Made by a program: the position numbers and the translations under genes. A stretch of 64,000 bases of DNA from Nectonema munidae (taxonomy: Eukaryota; Nematomorpha; Nectonematoida; Nectonematidae), in the NCBI GenBank assembly GCA_030549495.1, contig JAUIRK010000894.1, forward strand, positions 434,001-498,000. Reading direction: 5' to 3'. Positions within the stretch are counted from its first letter, which is position 1; the number at the start of each line of letters is the position of its first letter. This document shows, piece by piece, positions 1-12,739 of the stretch. The notes below the pieces were generated by a model that was given only the letters and a program-made list of their open reading frames with translations, was not told the origin of the DNA and did no database searches.

Positions 1-433
1 ATATTGTAATGAAGGATACCTCGTGTTCAATGTACTGCAACAAGTCGGTCCAGGCATTGAAATTTGAAAAGTCGGCACGCAAAGCAAGAAGTAATTTTTG
101 TAGATCGACCAAATGAAGAAAAACTTCTTCAGGGCCGATATTGTCAAATATCTCATCACTAATATACTTCTTTTGGTTATTCATGAACAAGATCAAATTT
201 TCCGCACTTTCAAGCGGATTATTGGCAGAAGAAAGCTTCGCGTGTTGACTTTGGTGCGAATTGAATGACGAGTTAATATTTTTATCATTTTGCAGTGGTT
301 GGAATGTAGTTTCAGAGTCGGTAAGATCTTTTTGAATTTGGCGAGAGATTACATCAGGATTCGCTTCATTTGATTCCTCAAAGAGACTACTATGAGAGAA
401 AGTATATCCGTTTTTGTCAGGACTCTCATTCAT
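1..433 (-). CDS. Unrecognised protein, N-terminal 144 residues (runs off the window)
   Basis: An open frame runs from an ATG at 433 (complement) to the left edge without a stop. A TAG lies two codons upstream of this ATG in the same frame, so this is the first possible start on this exon. The N-terminal ~75 residues are polar, rich in S, N and Q, and look disordered. The part after residue ~80 is more hydrophobic, with motifs such as LILFMNNQKKY, EEVFLHLVDLQKLLLALR and WTDLLQYIEHEVSFI, suggesting amphipathic or membrane-associated helices near the cut end. I do not recognise the family. Base composition is clearly less AT-rich than the flank at 434-1000, which supports coding. No TE motif is visible, so it may be the first coding exon of a host gene. 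The C-terminus and any downstream exon lie outside the window. Confidence 0.55.
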   Translation of the reverse strand, partial: MNESPDKNGYTFSHSSLFEESNEANPDVISRQIQKDLTDSETTFQPLQNDKNINSSFNSHQSQHAKLSSANNPLESAENLILFMNNQKKYISDEIFDNIGPEEVFLHLVDLQKLLLALRADFSNFNAWTDLLQYIEHEVSFITI

Positions 434-3400
434 CTTCTAAGAAATGAAAAAAAAATTATACAATTACAGGGTAATGGGATAAAAGCAGAAAAATTGTTTC
501 ATAAAATACAAAACTAATTATACTCATTGGTGGCTCACCTTGTTTAACTGTCCTCAACTTCACTTTTTTGTACACTCCGACACGGGAACTGTCTCCATCA
601 AACCAGATGGTCTCACTTGTGCCCGTATAATTTGCTAACCCGAAAGACCAATCATGGAATACTTATTTTATGGCGTACACACTTATCTTTAAAGTTTGCT
701 ATGGGGGAAGGGCGTTTTCAAAGAGGCGGTAAAGCCCCTCGCCCACCCAAGCCACCCTCTCAAAAATAATTTTCTCGAGTATATATCTTTTTTATAGGAT
801 TTAAAAGATTTGTTTGTCTTGTGAGTAGATTTTCCATATTCGTTTTCTTGTTTTAAAGTAAGTCTTAGAATGAATATTTAAAATCTTTTTTTCATTAACG
901 TTCATTTGTTTGATATAATGCAAATTTAAGCTATATTTGATCCGAGGCAATAACAAGAGCCCATACAATTTTAAGCGAAGCAAATATTTTTTATAGCACA
1001 TAAGTATATAAGAACTCTATAATTTAAAGCTTAAAATAACCAACCCAGTCAATAAAGAGGGGGGCAAGGGAGCTAGGGCCCCTGGGATTTATTTTGCCCG
1101 TCTGAAACTCTTTGAAATATATAAATGTATACACTTTCTTATATTCCCTGACCTATTAAAATCAGTTTTGCCCCGACCCCTACTTGAAGTGGGCGACGGG
1201 GCTAATTTAAAAAATCAAGTCTTTTCTAGAAATCAAATATATAGCATCGTTATCCTTAGATATTCGTTTTATTTAATGCTTTAGTTTTTTTATCAAGCTT
1301 GCTTAGAATAGTTGGCAAAGTTTTTACACTTTGTTTAAAATTTTTGTTAATAAAACTTAGTATAAATAATTTCATTTTTTAGGGATTGGAATAGCTAATT
1401 TATATAAATATAAAATTTGTAGAATATTCTGAAATATATTTTCAAACAATTTACTTTACTAATTGAATATATGTGTAGGTAGAATATGAAGATTATATAA
1501 GATGATTCTTTGTTTTTCTGTGTTACTAATCTAGCTTGGTAACATTTCGTTGCTAAAAATTTTAAAAGCAACAAAGCATTTCAGTATAGAGTGACACCTG
1601 GATCAAGATTTCAAATTTTCTTCTAGATTTTAAATTGGTTATTTAGTTTTTTTTAATTGGTTAATTTGTTGCAAAAAAAACGCGAAGAATTTTGAAGTTT
1701 ATTTGGATTTCATCAAAACTGTTCAATGGTTTCATATGTACCAAAAAATATAGAAATATTATTTTGATTTCAAGTTTCCATGATGATGAAATTGATGAGG
1801 ACTCTTTAGAAAGAAATAAGCCCGAAGTAAACAAGATGAGCTAGAAACACGAAAAGATGGCCAATGGTTGTTTTTTAAGCAAAAAAGATGTTTGCCATTG
1901 TAGCAATTCAAAAAAAAAGCAAAACTGACAAAATAGTAGTGTTCTATTTGTAAAGTGCATTTCTGTTTGAAGCACGCCAAAGTAGTTTGTGAAACATGCT
2001 TGGTACAAAAAGCAATATAAACGTTCTTTTTTTATTTATTATATTTTATCAATAAATTTAAATATTAGTAAATTCATTTGTAAGTATATCTTAAATTTTA
2101 ACTAATCGAATTTAAAAATATTGTCTTTTGATTGAGTCGCCATGCCAGCAAAAAACTACTTTTATCACAAGCCTATCCTCAACAGCACAACTGAATTGAA
2201 CATGCTTTGGTAGAAAAAATATCTTGAAAGTTGGTTTTTTATTTGGTGAAAATAGTCAAGAATTTTTGTGAGGCGCCCGCACTTAAAAAAATGTGGGCCT
2301 CTAGAGCATTTGATTTTTTACTAATTTACTATTATATTAGAGATAAAATTAGACTTAGTCCATTATTGTTAAAAAGAAAGAAAAATATCCGCAGAATATA
2401 TAACACTTTCATAAATAAACATGAGCATTTATCATTAAAAAAAGGATAAAATATGTTAAGATTAGCATTTGATTAAGTAATGTGAAGTCACGTTTATAAA
2501 TGGCAGTAGACTACAATCGGACCTTGCTCTAAATTACTCGAATTCAAAGATGCAAAAATACACAATGTTTGAAAAGAAATTGGGCAGGATTTGACAATAC
2601 CGAGGGCCACAATTTGGACAACACTCATGGAACATATTGCGCCAGGAGCCAAATTTTTAGATCATCATAACAAAGGGAGTGGCTACATCATGGCCAGCTA
2701 GTTATCCTTATTTACCAAAATGTAAATAATAGGTAAACTTAAATTAGTAAAATATTATCAAAATTACATTATAAATTTATCATATACGCATTGGAATAAA
2801 AAAATGTAGCTAAAAATTGTTTTGTGTAAAATATCGGATTTTGCAACTCGCTAAAACACACACATTTCATTTTTACTACAAAAACAAAGAAATTTTGCGA
2901 CTTTATACATTTATTTTGATTAATACATCTTTTAAGATGTTTGGGTATTTAAAATCAAATGGATTGCTGAACTGTTGTAAAACATTATCTAAAAGATATA
3001 TGTATCTCTTAGATACATTGCAACAAACCATGATACAACTACCATTGCGCCTATTGGAAGGTTAAAAAAATCGTACTTTGGAAAATTTTATAAAATTTCA
3101 TTAGAAAACTATTAAAAAAATGCATTAAAAATCATGATTTCTAGCATTGAAAATGAATGTGGATTTTATTACACAACAGTAATGCTTTATAATTTAAACA
3201 ATGAACATATTATCTCAAGTAAACTTCGTATTGATGTTAACACAGATAAATCTGAATTTTTTCAGTCAAATAAATTTTAAAGGAATTTTTGGTTTACTTT
3301 TTAAAGAAAAAAATATTAATCTGAAAATTTTCAAATTTCTTTAAAATTAAAATATATATATAAAATAATAAAAAGGAATGAATAAAAGTAAAATTTAATC

Positions 3401-3549
3401 CAAAATAATATATTTTTAAAACTTAAAGTGAATCCATACTTTGAACAGGATCCAAAACCAAAAAAAAATAAAAAAATAAAAATTATAAATATAAAATAAT
3501 TTTTTTTGTAGAACAAGAAGGCCAATATGAATTTAATATGAATTTCAAA
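434..3549. other. AT-rich non-coding stretch
   Basis: No supportable gene. Short ORFs here have biased, low-complexity translations. Small G/C-rich blocks at about 700-770 and 1050-1200 stand out from the AT-rich background and may be TE remnants, but no terminal repeats or target duplications were found. Confidence 0.6.
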
Positions 3550-4975
3550 TATGGTAAGTAGGTAGGTAGAAAGGAAGAAATGTCTAAGCATTATCGGACT
3601 TTTCCATATGCTTGCGAAATGCTTGAAAATGTATAAAGATTAAGTTTGAGAAAATTGTAATGATTAGGCTTGCAAATTTATTAAGAGTGAGGGATTTTGG
3701 AGAAATTCGTTAGTTGTTGAGGGAGTTTGAAGTGTAGAAAGTTGGATTTTTGGCAGTGGTAGTTAAAAGTAGTAGGTGGATGTTAATGAATATAGATATT
3801 AAATAAAAGAAAATAGTGTAGTTATTTTTATAGATTTTGTTTTTATTGGTTTTTTAATATGAATTAATGTAGTGTGAGAAGTCTCTCGGTTTGGAGATTG
3901 CAAGTTTGACACTATGAAAATAATGAGAGTGTTTAGGGCATTGAGGAGGTTCGGATATAAAAGAAGTTCGTAGAAATTAGATGGTTTGCGATTGAGAGTT
4001 TGGACAGATAGTGAAATTCTTGTGTGGTTGTAGTGGGAGCATGAAAGTAAAGATGATGAGTTGTTTCGCGTTGATTGCAGTTGAATCTACAAAGATTAAT
4101 TGGTGATTTTTTGTTACGGTAGAAATAGGAGTTGCAGGGGCGGTCTCCGTGTAGTCATCTGATTAGCGGGCGTGGTGGTCAGAATTCAGAATTAGGATTG
4201 AATTGTTTATAGGTTGAAAGAAAATGTAGGTTCAGGATTCGATGAGTTTTTGTCTAAGGTATGGAGTATTAGATCTAAGTAGAGGGGTATAGGTTTCGCC
4301 GGGAAATGAGCTACCCGGGATATAAGGAGTATTTGGAAGTACTTTTTTAGCTAACTTATCTACATAAGTGTTTTTTTGAATGTTGAAATTACAATGGTAC
4401 AAAACTCTAAATATGGATTTGCTATACAACTTGACTTTGCAGTAAAGATGTATTTCAATGTAATTTGATAAATAAGTGAGTTTAGAAACAAGGGTATATG
4501 TCAAGAATGAGGTGTTGTGTATGAGCCTTAAGTATTTGATGATGTTTTGTGAGTCTGTAAAAAAGTGTAGTGTGTTGTAATATCTAAAGTAGGACTCATT
4601 TTGACATATGGAATCGCAAACATGTAAGAGGGCAAAACATTAACCATTGTATGTTGGAAGAGAGGGATCAATTACAGGCGTCTTTGAATAAAAAGGGAGA
4701 AGAGCCTTTGAAGAGTACAAAAGCATAGGAAGATTTGTTTGAGGTTTTTGAGCTATCCAGGAATATTCTTAATGAATTTGTACTTAAATTGGAGCGGGTC
4801 GTAAGCAATGGATTTGATGAAACAGTTATGAAGAGAGAAAGGTAAAGGTGAGGAAGGGTGAAATAAAGCTAATGGAATGATTTTGGGTTGGATGAGAATG
4901 TTGTTGGATGGAGACAAAAATTGTTGGAGTAAGTATTTGTAGTAAGTTTGTCAGGGAGTAATTTGAGTGTTATAG
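3550..4975 (-). mobile_element. R1/I-type LINE, 5'-truncated copy (RNase H and 3' end only)
   Basis: On the minus strand the C-terminal part of an ORF2 can be read in pieces. An RNase H end with the pattern H..(I)QKNTYVDKLAKK, carrying the last catalytic D, lies near 4350. The post-RNase-H cysteine motif CRFNCNQRETTHHL lies near 4070-4110. Both align with equivalent motifs in the longer copy at 5.1-10.3 kb (CRFGC and NSLVDYL), so these are two copies of one family. The 3' end is marked by a short (CTAC)-like run near 3555-3570, seen on the plus strand as gtaggtaggtag. Several frame changes and stops make it non-functional. The 5' end fades out near 4900-4975, as expected for truncated reverse transcription. 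Confidence 0.7.
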
Positions 4976-5399
4976 TAGGTAGATAGGTACATCTCAAAGC
5001 ACTTTCCAGCAAGAAATATATTACTTTTTTTAACAAGCAAGAAAGACTTAAGATAGGAATTTCAAATATGGTATTATGTTCAAATTCGAAGAAATTTACT
5101 TTTTTATTTTAAATAGTAAAATTTTTTTAAAAAATAATATAGGTAGGTTGATTTCAAAGCACTTTCCAGCGTGTGCTGATATGCTCGCGTAAGCTTGAGA
5201 GTTGTTTAAGGAGGATGCAGATGTTGGTAGAGATAGGGAGGAGTTACAGATGTTATTCTAAAAATAGAAAGGAAAGGCCAATTAGTTTGTTATAGGGTTA
5301 TCAACGGTGGTGAGAGTTGTTTCAAAGGTGTCAATGAGGGTTGCTAGGGATTTTAGTAGTGTTGGGTGTAACAGAAGATCTGAGAGTGTTGTTGGAGAT

Positions 5400-8300
5400 C
5401 TATTAAGTAAAGAAAGGCAGCGAAATAAAAGATCTTGGCAATGATAAGAGAAGATTTGACATGTGAAGATGGTATGGCGTTTCTATTGTGTCGCATCCGA
5501 AACGACAGTATCGATTTTCGCTTACTTTAATTCGGAAGAGATATGCTTAGCACGGGCAGTGGCCTGATAGCCAAAGAATGGTTGAACGAGGTGGTGTAAA
5601 TTTTTTGTTTTTGAAAGTTGTGTGAATTGTGCTGATGTGTGTGGTAAAGAGGAGATTAGTGCATTTTGAGATGAAGATATGAACATCTTCGATTCTTCTA
5701 GAGAGGATAAGTGAATCTGCGTTAGAAAGGTTTTGAGTGGTAGGGAGTTGAGAGGGATGTGGGAGGTTAGGTGTAAGTTTGAGGTTAAGTAGTCTACGAG
5801 GGAGTTTTCTGGTATGTTTAGGTGAGCAGGGCACAAGCATAGGTGTATGTGGAAATGTTTTGTAAGATTGATTAGGGAGGAGGTGAGTTAAAGAGGGAAA
5901 GGGGATGTTGTGTGATAGAGAGAGATGGTGTATTATGTTTTGTGCATCAGTATAGAAATGGATAGTAGTAAAGTGGGAAAGGAGGTGGTTAATGTTGTTA
6001 GTGATCGTAGTGCAGACGTGTAAAAGTCTAAATATCTCACATTCGGAGATTAAGAGTAGAGGATTTAATCGGGAACGATGGGTGTAAAAGGAGCGAGTGG
6101 AAGAGCCTTTGAAGAAGGCGTAAGCAAAGGAGGTACTTAGGGATTTCTTTGAGGCGTCTGTGGAGATACGTAGGGAGGTTGATGAAGAGGTAGAACGAAG
6201 GTATAAAATTGATTGTTTTGCAAAAAAATTTGTTTTTGCATATAGATGTTTTAAATGGATTTTGTGCAGATGGATGAGTTAAGAGATGGGTGTTTCGAGG
6301 AATGAACTAGGTAGTTAGCAATATTTGGTGCGTATTTTGCTAATAGATGTGAGTAGAAAGAATAAGATGGAGTATTGCGGTGGGGTGTGATCGGATGAAA
6401 TAGGGGAAGTAAGTTGTTGTATGTCAAGATGAAGCGCTTAATAATAGTTTTTTTAAGTTGAAGTTATAATTGTAGGGTGTTAGTTAGAATTTCTAGGCAT
6501 TGTGTAGAAGTAGTACGATATGCGTTGGGGATGCAGAGTAGGCCGAGACGGTGTATCTTGTTAAGAAAATGGATGGTTGTGGGGTGTTTTAAGGAAATGC
6601 CCCAGGAAAGAATTCCGTATTGAATTACTGGGAGGATTAAGGATCAGTATATGTATTTGATGTGTTTGGGACGGAGGCCCCATTTATAAGAGATAGCGCT
6701 TTTAAATGAAAAAAGGGTGACTGAGAGTTTTTGGTATATTTTTTTAAAGTGTATTGAAAATTTTAGGTTAGACTGAAGGTTTAGTCATGGATATTTGATA
6801 GTCTTTGAGGCAGTTATAGAAGTAGAGATATTTAAATGAAGGGGTAAATGTTCTATTTGTCTGCGTGTGAAGTGAATGAGGTTGGTTTTGCTGAAGTTAA
6901 AGAATATCTTATGTGAGTTTGCTCTTTCTTGTAGCCTTAGTAGAAATGAAGAGGATTTTGTGAGGTTTTCTTTTTGAGAGTTACTGGTGAAAGTGAATAA
7001 TATGTCGTCTGAAAAACATTGGGAGAAAACTGTGTTGGTGTAGATTAGATCGAGAAACGGGTCTATAAGAACTAGCCAGAGGATATCGGAAAGACATCCT
7101 CCTTGGGGAGTCGAGAGGGTTAGCTTATGGATGCAAAGGGAAGCGCGGTGTTTGAAAATGAGAAAGCGGTTTGAAAGGTATGAGCTTATAAATTTGATGA
7201 TGTAAGGAGGAAATGATTTGTGTGCAAGGTTATTGATGATGGCAGGATGCCAGGCTGAGTTGAAAGCGTTGTTTATGTCTAGGAAGGTTGTAGAAGAAAT
7301 TTTCTGAGTAGAAAGGGAAGAGTCAAGGTAGGTGGTTAAACGAGATAGTGGTGTTTCCGTATTTTTGTTGGGAAGATATGCAAATTGCGTGTGATGGATG
7401 AGGTTACCGGATAGGATGTAGTGAACTAGACGTTTGCGAATGATTTTTTCGAAAAGTTTGCCTAGTATGGGTAGTAGAGTGATTGGTCGCTAATTTTGAA
7501 TGAGGCTTGAATCTTTATTGGGTTTAGGAATGAGTATGAGTTTGCCGATTTTCCAAACGTTGGGGAAATGTGAATGAGTAAGGCATGAATTGAAAATAAG
7601 GAGTAAATGTTTGTTTAGAATGTGTATTGATTTTTTAATATGTTTTGGTGAGATATGGTCGAAGCTAGATGAAACATTTGTTTTAAGAGTGTTTACTGCT
7701 ATGTTTAATTCATTTAGTGTGATTGGAGGAAAAGTAGGGTTTTGGATGCAGTGAATGATGTTTTTAGAGTGTTCTCGAATTGTGTGGTGAAAGGGGAGAT
7801 CAGAAAAGGGAGAGTCGGGGGGAAAGATTTTCGATAGAAATGGTGGGTTGTACTGTTTTGTATGATCGGATGAGAAGGGAAGTATTGTTTCGGGGAGAAT
7901 AGAAGGTTTTTTCTTTTTAGTTAGCCTATTGATGATGTTCCATGGGGTGTTTGAGTGCTGGCTCGTGAATTTTACCCATGAGTTCTTTTTAGCTTGAAGT
8001 ATTGCCTGTTTGTGTTCTTATTTAACAGCAGATTGGATGGAAATGATTAAGGGGGTGGGAGATTTTCCTAGGGTTTTGATAATGCGTTTCAGATTGTTTT
8101 TTAATGCACAGTCAACTCGGGTATCCAGAAATATGCATGTCTTCTTTTTGGAAATGGGTTGATAGGAGTGGAGGATAAGATGGAATGTGAAACATGATCA
8201 TTGAGCGATAGTGGCGCTTTATCGATAGATGTGGGAGAGGAGAGGGATGTTAATGTTGGGAGTGAGTTGTTGAAAATGTTGAGATATGTGAGCCAGTGAG

Positions 8301-9008
8301 TGGTGTTCTTTTTTATTGTGTTGTTATAGTTTTTGATGGTTGTAGTGTTTATGTGAAGTTGAAATGTTACGAAGGAGTGATTTGAAGGTGATGAGATGTC
8401 CGAGATTAACCAATTAGATATTAGATTGAGATTATTTGAAGTGGTTATTTTGAGGTCAATGTGAGAGGTTTATTGTTCGTTGTTACAAGAGCGTTGGTAT
8501 GTAGGTTTTTTAGAGTTGTCAGCGAGATATAGGTTGTTCGAGCATAAGAAATTGATGACTTGTTGTCCTCGTGGATTTTCTTTGTGGTCCCAGATGTGTG
8601 ATCGAGCGTTGCAATCGGTTGAGATAATTAAATGATGTGTAGACGCGAGTGTGGATGTTGTAAGTGTTAGTGATTGGGAGAAATCAGAGGGGATGACTAT
8701 TGGATGTGAGGGAGGAGACTATAGGGTTGCGAAAATAAGAAGGTGAGGTCTAGTGTGTGAAAGAACAAAGTGTTGGAAGAGAATCGTGGTAATGGTGTGT
8801 GGTGAACAGTTGATTTTATGAAGATGTATGCTGAATAACAGTATAAAGGTAACGTATGATATAGTAAATAATTTGGTATATTAGAAGAGAGGTTTGGATA
8901 TGGTTCGTTAATAGATATAACATCAAAGAAGTTTGAAATTAGAATGTTATATAGGTTTGTCCAAGCGGCATTAGAGTGGTTGAGGTTAATGTGGAGAAAA
9001 TTTAACAT
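5400..9008 (-). pseudogene. LINE ORF2 (endonuclease, reverse transcriptase, RNase H), broken
   Basis: Endonuclease: the N-terminus has LHINLNHSNAAW and ISINEPY at 8900-9008. DCNARSHIW lies near 8610, and SNHSF replaces the usual SDH near 8380. Reverse transcriptase: RPITLLPILGKLFEKII lies at ~7440-7490 and is preceded by a TAG. Motif A is FLDINNAFN at ~7270, the TPQGGCLS motif lies at ~7100, and the catalytic box reads FSDD in place of YADD at ~7005. RNase H: STDAS at ~6165, SECE at ~6050, YTDAQ at ~5945 and NSLVDYL at ~5790. A CRFGCDTIETPYHLH motif follows near 5500. Domain order is as in the R1/I group. The first Y of YADD and the H of SDH are altered and the frame breaks repeatedly, so it is dead. 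Confidence 0.75.
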
Positions 9009-9889
9009 GGGAATTTGCTTATTAGAAGGTTGTGTTGATTTTGGATGTTGAATTTGGAATTCGCAATGTTTGGATGTAGCGTTGTGGTGATTGTGGCAAT
9101 TAAAGCATGAGAGTTTTGTGGAATCATTTTTGAAAAAGTATTCTGATATAGGGTGGCCTCGATTTCCGCAGTGATCGCAATTGGGTGATTCAACTTTTCA
9201 TTTATTCGTTGAGTGGTTGTGTTTTAGACATTTCTGGCATTGGCAATGTAATCGTTTGCTAGGGTTAGAGTGAGAATGTGATGGTCAACTATGAGTATAG
9301 GAGATTTAAGTAGATGTTTGTAAATGTTAGGGTTGCTAGGTTCTTGTATAGCACTATAAGAGAAGGTTCCCGTGTTACCAGCTTGGCGTACTGTATTAAG
9401 AGTGCCAATATTTTTAAGGTTTAGGTTTTCCTTAGCAATAGTTGCAGAGAGAGAAGAAAGTGGTGTGGTTATGGGTAGGCTTCTGAGTAGGAAACAGGGT
9501 GCCACTATTTGAGGACCGTGTGTTAGAGATGGTAAGTGTGTTCTTATTTGTCTTTTTATTAGGCTTTAGAGTCAGAGGGAGTAGGGAGACTATTTTTAGA
9601 GTAAGCTCCCTATTTAGGGATGACTTGGACTTAGGTGGAGAGGGTTTTTGTTTATCCTGAAGGTTATTGGATAAGCTAGGTGTGGTTATGGAGGAGACTT
9701 GTGCGTATGTAGTTGTTCAATTTTGTTGGAGTGTGCGAGAGTTACTTCATATTTTAGATTATTAAGGAAGGTAAGGTCTTCTGCATTTAGAGAGGAATTT
9801 GCTATGAATTCATTGAAGAGATTCGCTATTAATTGGGTAGAGGTAAGGTTTGGGGTGTCGTCGTGACGTTCACGTTTTGGGTTAGACAT
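9003..9889 (-). pseudogene. LINE ORF1 (gag-like, CCHC zinc knuckles), broken
   Basis: The likely start is the ATG at 9889, giving a polar N-terminus (MSNPKRERHDDTPNL...). The frame then breaks at least twice (around 9690 and 9510). Zinc-knuckle motifs remain near the end: CQCQKCLKHNH at ~9240, CDHCGNRGH at ~9180 (its fourth ligand is lost, Y for C), and CFNCHNHHNATSKHC at ~9100, a complete CX2CX4HX5C. These bind element RNA in related LINEs. The last knuckle is in the same frame as the endonuclease start and no stop separates them, so ORF1 and ORF2 look fused in this copy. Confidence 0.65.
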
Positions 9890-9989
9890 GTAAAATAAGT
9901 GTGAGAGAATGATATGATATAAAGGTAAAAATTTTAATTCAAATTAGTAAAGGTATATTTAAAAAGGTCCTGTTTGTAGATATTTCTCT

Positions 9990-10330
9990 AAGAGTAAAAA
10001 ATAATGTAAAATTTTTCCCGTTTTTTATTCACGTATTAAAAAATAAAAATAAAATCTGACTTTTTATTTAATCTAAACGAGATTTTTCAAAACTAGGCGT
10101 TAGCTGGAAAATTTTTTAATCTAAGAACTGTCTTATTTATAAGATTTGTCAAGAAAAAATATAAAATTGTTCCCGATTTCATTCAAGTATTTTATAACTC
10201 TAAAAAATATGAATAAAAAAAATCTAGCTTTTCAAACGAGATTTTAAAAAACTGGGCGTTGTGAAGTTCGGAAAATTTTTAATATAAAAACTCTCTTCTT
10301 TATAAGATTTGTAAAAATAGAAAACATTGG
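9990..10330 (-). repeat. Two-plus ~155-160 bp tandem monomers at the LINE 5' end
   Basis: Two similar blocks follow each other. The string acgagattttt..aaaactaggcgtt at ~10078 recurs as acgagatttta..aaaactgggcgtt at ~10237, and tgtaaaatttttcccg at ~10005 recurs as tataaaattgttcccg at ~10160. The spacing is about 155-160 bp. The position just upstream of ORF1 suggests 5' UTR monomers, which drive transcription in some LINEs; that role is inferred here. Confidence 0.5.
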
Positions 10331-11290
10331 GATAGCGAATTGATTAGTTTTGTAATTTTGAAATAAATTTTCATTCTTAGTGAAGTTCTACACCTTATTT
10401 TGTAAGCAATTCCATTTTCTCGTTCATGTTTTAGGTTGGTAAGGGGGAAGGGCTTTTTCCGTACTCAAGTTGATTAGGTATTTGCTCAGCATAATTTGTT
10501 TATTATTTAATAATTTTTTATTACGGTAAAGCTACATTTGAATCTTTTCACGGACAACATGCAATTAGACCTTTTGCTTCAAACTGCTGTATCGGAGGCG
10601 ATACCATATGCTATCAAAGCCTAGTATCTTAACTACCTTATTCAAGCGCCTTAACTAAGAACTTTAAAGTTTATATAGAACAAATTTTATCGACTTTGTT
10701 TGAGTAAAATATAATTAAAACTAGAAATTTTCACTTTTTAAGAACAGTTGGACTTATCCTAGAGCCGATGGAGGTAGGAAAAGGTGGAATCGACAGCCCT
10801 CTAATCTGATCTCAAGGAAGCAAAATGCATTTTCTCCCACTCCCTCTCCGCAAAAAATTTTGTGTCTGGCAACAAGTTTTATCTCTTATTAATTTTTCTC
10901 CTTCACAAGAATTATCCCTTGATCATGATAATAATATCATCTTTTTTAGAACTATTTTATAAGACTTGTATATATTAAGTACATCAATACATGAAAAAAT
11001 GAGAAATTTTTATACAAAAATAATCATTCACATTTTGTCCTATAAGACCTGTAACCTTCGCAAGACAGAATTGGGAGTTTTACTCCAATACATTTTTGAA
11101 TTGCAGATTTAGCCTACTAACATATACAAACCCTATATTCAAATTATCACGTATATTTCTATAACAGCCTTAATTTTTCTCAGAAAAATTTTTTTTATAA
11201 AAAAAGATAAAAAATTTCATTAAAAACGCTTTATTTTAGATTAAAATTAAGAAAAAATGAAATTAGTTAAAAACAAAGCATTACAATTTT
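10331..11290. other. Non-coding stretch
   Basis: AT-rich sequence with no supportable gene, terminal repeat or RNA gene. It separates the LINE 5' end from the broken piggyBac gene. Confidence 0.5.
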
Positions 11291-11329
11291 CAATGATAAT
11301 AAAAAAATATGAAGATATGAAATATTATT

Positions 11330-12480
11330 TGTCATATTTTTCACACAAATAAATTGTATGCGATTTACAGACTGATTTGTTGCATTTAGAACACTTTATT
11401 GTGGTTCTTTTTCTAGGTTTACAAGTGGAAACCTAACAATATCCTCGTGTAGAAGTAGATGGTTGAATTGAATCTTGCTCAATTCCATAGAAACTTATGA
11501 GATCTCTTGTAAGGCGGTTTTGTAAAGTGATCATTGCACCTTGCTCGCATTGATAGTTCACTTAACTTCAACGATAAATCTCTGATGAAGTACTTTCTCC
11601 CACTTTTGCGAGTTGAAGGAAAAAATTCTGGATAATTGTACTTTTGTATAATCCAGCTATTGTGAGCTACAATGTCTAGATAATTACAAAATTTCAGAAA
11701 AGGCCATCTCCTTGAGGGTTTATATATGTTGTGAACTCTCTCAGCATTCTATTACTAACATCTACACCTGATTTATATTTGTTATATTCTATCAATGTCT
11801 CAGGCTTATGTTTTTCACCTATCAAATTTATCATACTCAAGTGCTGTGAGGACAAAACATACAGCTTTAAAATTCTTAGTGGCGTGTTTTGTAATACTCA
11901 GTTAAAATACTTTAAGTCTTTTAAAATACTGAGGTCTAATAACTAGAGGCATGAATTTGCGGTTAGCTCTTACGGTTCCATAATTATTTAATTTTGCCCA
12001 TTTACAAAGATTGTGTGAAGTAAAAAAACGATCAGTAAAAATTCCAGAACCATGAGGCAGTTCTGCTTGTGTTGCAAGTCTTTTCACAATTTCTTCCGAG
12101 GCAAAATAGCGTTTGTCTATCAACCCTGTAACATAAATTTGAGGTGCTAAAATGTAATAGTTAGGAGCATCATTGCAATGGTAACATTTGATTCCATAAT
12201 GCCCAGGTTTGGATCGATCGTAAATTTTCAAAGAAGATTTGCCGCGAAACTTTATAAGTTGCTCATCTATGGTAACATATTCATGAGGAGTGAAATACTT
12301 GTCAGATTTGAAAAAAATGATCATGTAGGATTCGAATTGGGGACAACTTATCGTTGAGATTTCTTTCCCTCCTGACATCAAAGCGGATGAGAACATATCT
12401 CAATTCATCACAGCTTTGAGAAAATGCTCTCCGTTTTTTTGTGAAAATAGATACTTTATCTCAAGGCGTTTATTTTTAGC
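11330..12480 (-). pseudogene. piggyBac-type transposase, catalytic and C-terminal part, broken
   Basis: The best open block (12396-11902, 164 residues) holds the motif EYVTIDEQLIKFRGKSSLK with the first catalytic D, then KPGHYGIKCY, and further on FTDRFFTSHNL with the second D, followed by GTVRANRKFMP. These are the landmark strings of piggyBac (DDE_Tnp_1_7) transposases. Beyond the stop at 11902 the frame is broken, but a C-terminal cysteine-rich tail can still be read near 11340-11430 (KCSKCNKSVCKSHTIYLC), matching the zinc-binding tail of piggyBac proteins. The block between the second D and the tail is decayed and the third D was not located. Its sequence differs from the piggyBac at 60.7-62.6 kb, so it is a separate family. 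Confidence 0.8.
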
Positions 12481-12739
12481 TTGACCAATGAAAAAAAGAG
12501 TAGAAAAATACGCGAACAAATCACAAATTGAAAACTTATCATAACAGTATTTCAAATTTTGCTAATGATTAATTTCACTTCTACAAAATAAAAAAAGTCT
12601 AGCAGTTTTTTATTTATGAGTCAAAAAATTACTAACTCAAATCATTTATTTTTTTAAATTTTGAAGGTGGAAGGTCATAAAAGTTATAAGCACGATATAT
12701 AATCAATACGATTTTTATCCATTTTAAAATCTTCATTAG

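Larger units (their letters stand above)
5143..10330 (-). mobile_element. R1/I-type non-LTR retrotransposon, near full length, decayed
   Basis: Reading the minus strand in order gives tandem 5' monomers (9990-10330), ORF1 with CCHC knuckles (about 9890-9010), an AP endonuclease (about 9010-8340), reverse transcriptase (about 7560-6700), RNase H (about 6190-5770) and a CRFGC...H motif (about 5490-5520). The 3' end near 5143-5170 carries a gtaggt run on the plus strand, like the neighbouring truncated copy. The combination of APE endonuclease, RT with TPQGG, and RNase H is known for the I/R1/LOA group of LINEs. It is longer and better preserved than the copy at 3.5-5.0 kb. Many frameshifts and stops rule out activity. 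Exact ends are approximate because no clear target duplication was found. Confidence 0.8.

Noticed and set aside
5522-5840. Two overlapping ~100-codon minus-strand frames as separate genes
   Set aside because: One is the RNase H end of the R1/I-type ORF2 and the other is its shadow in another frame.
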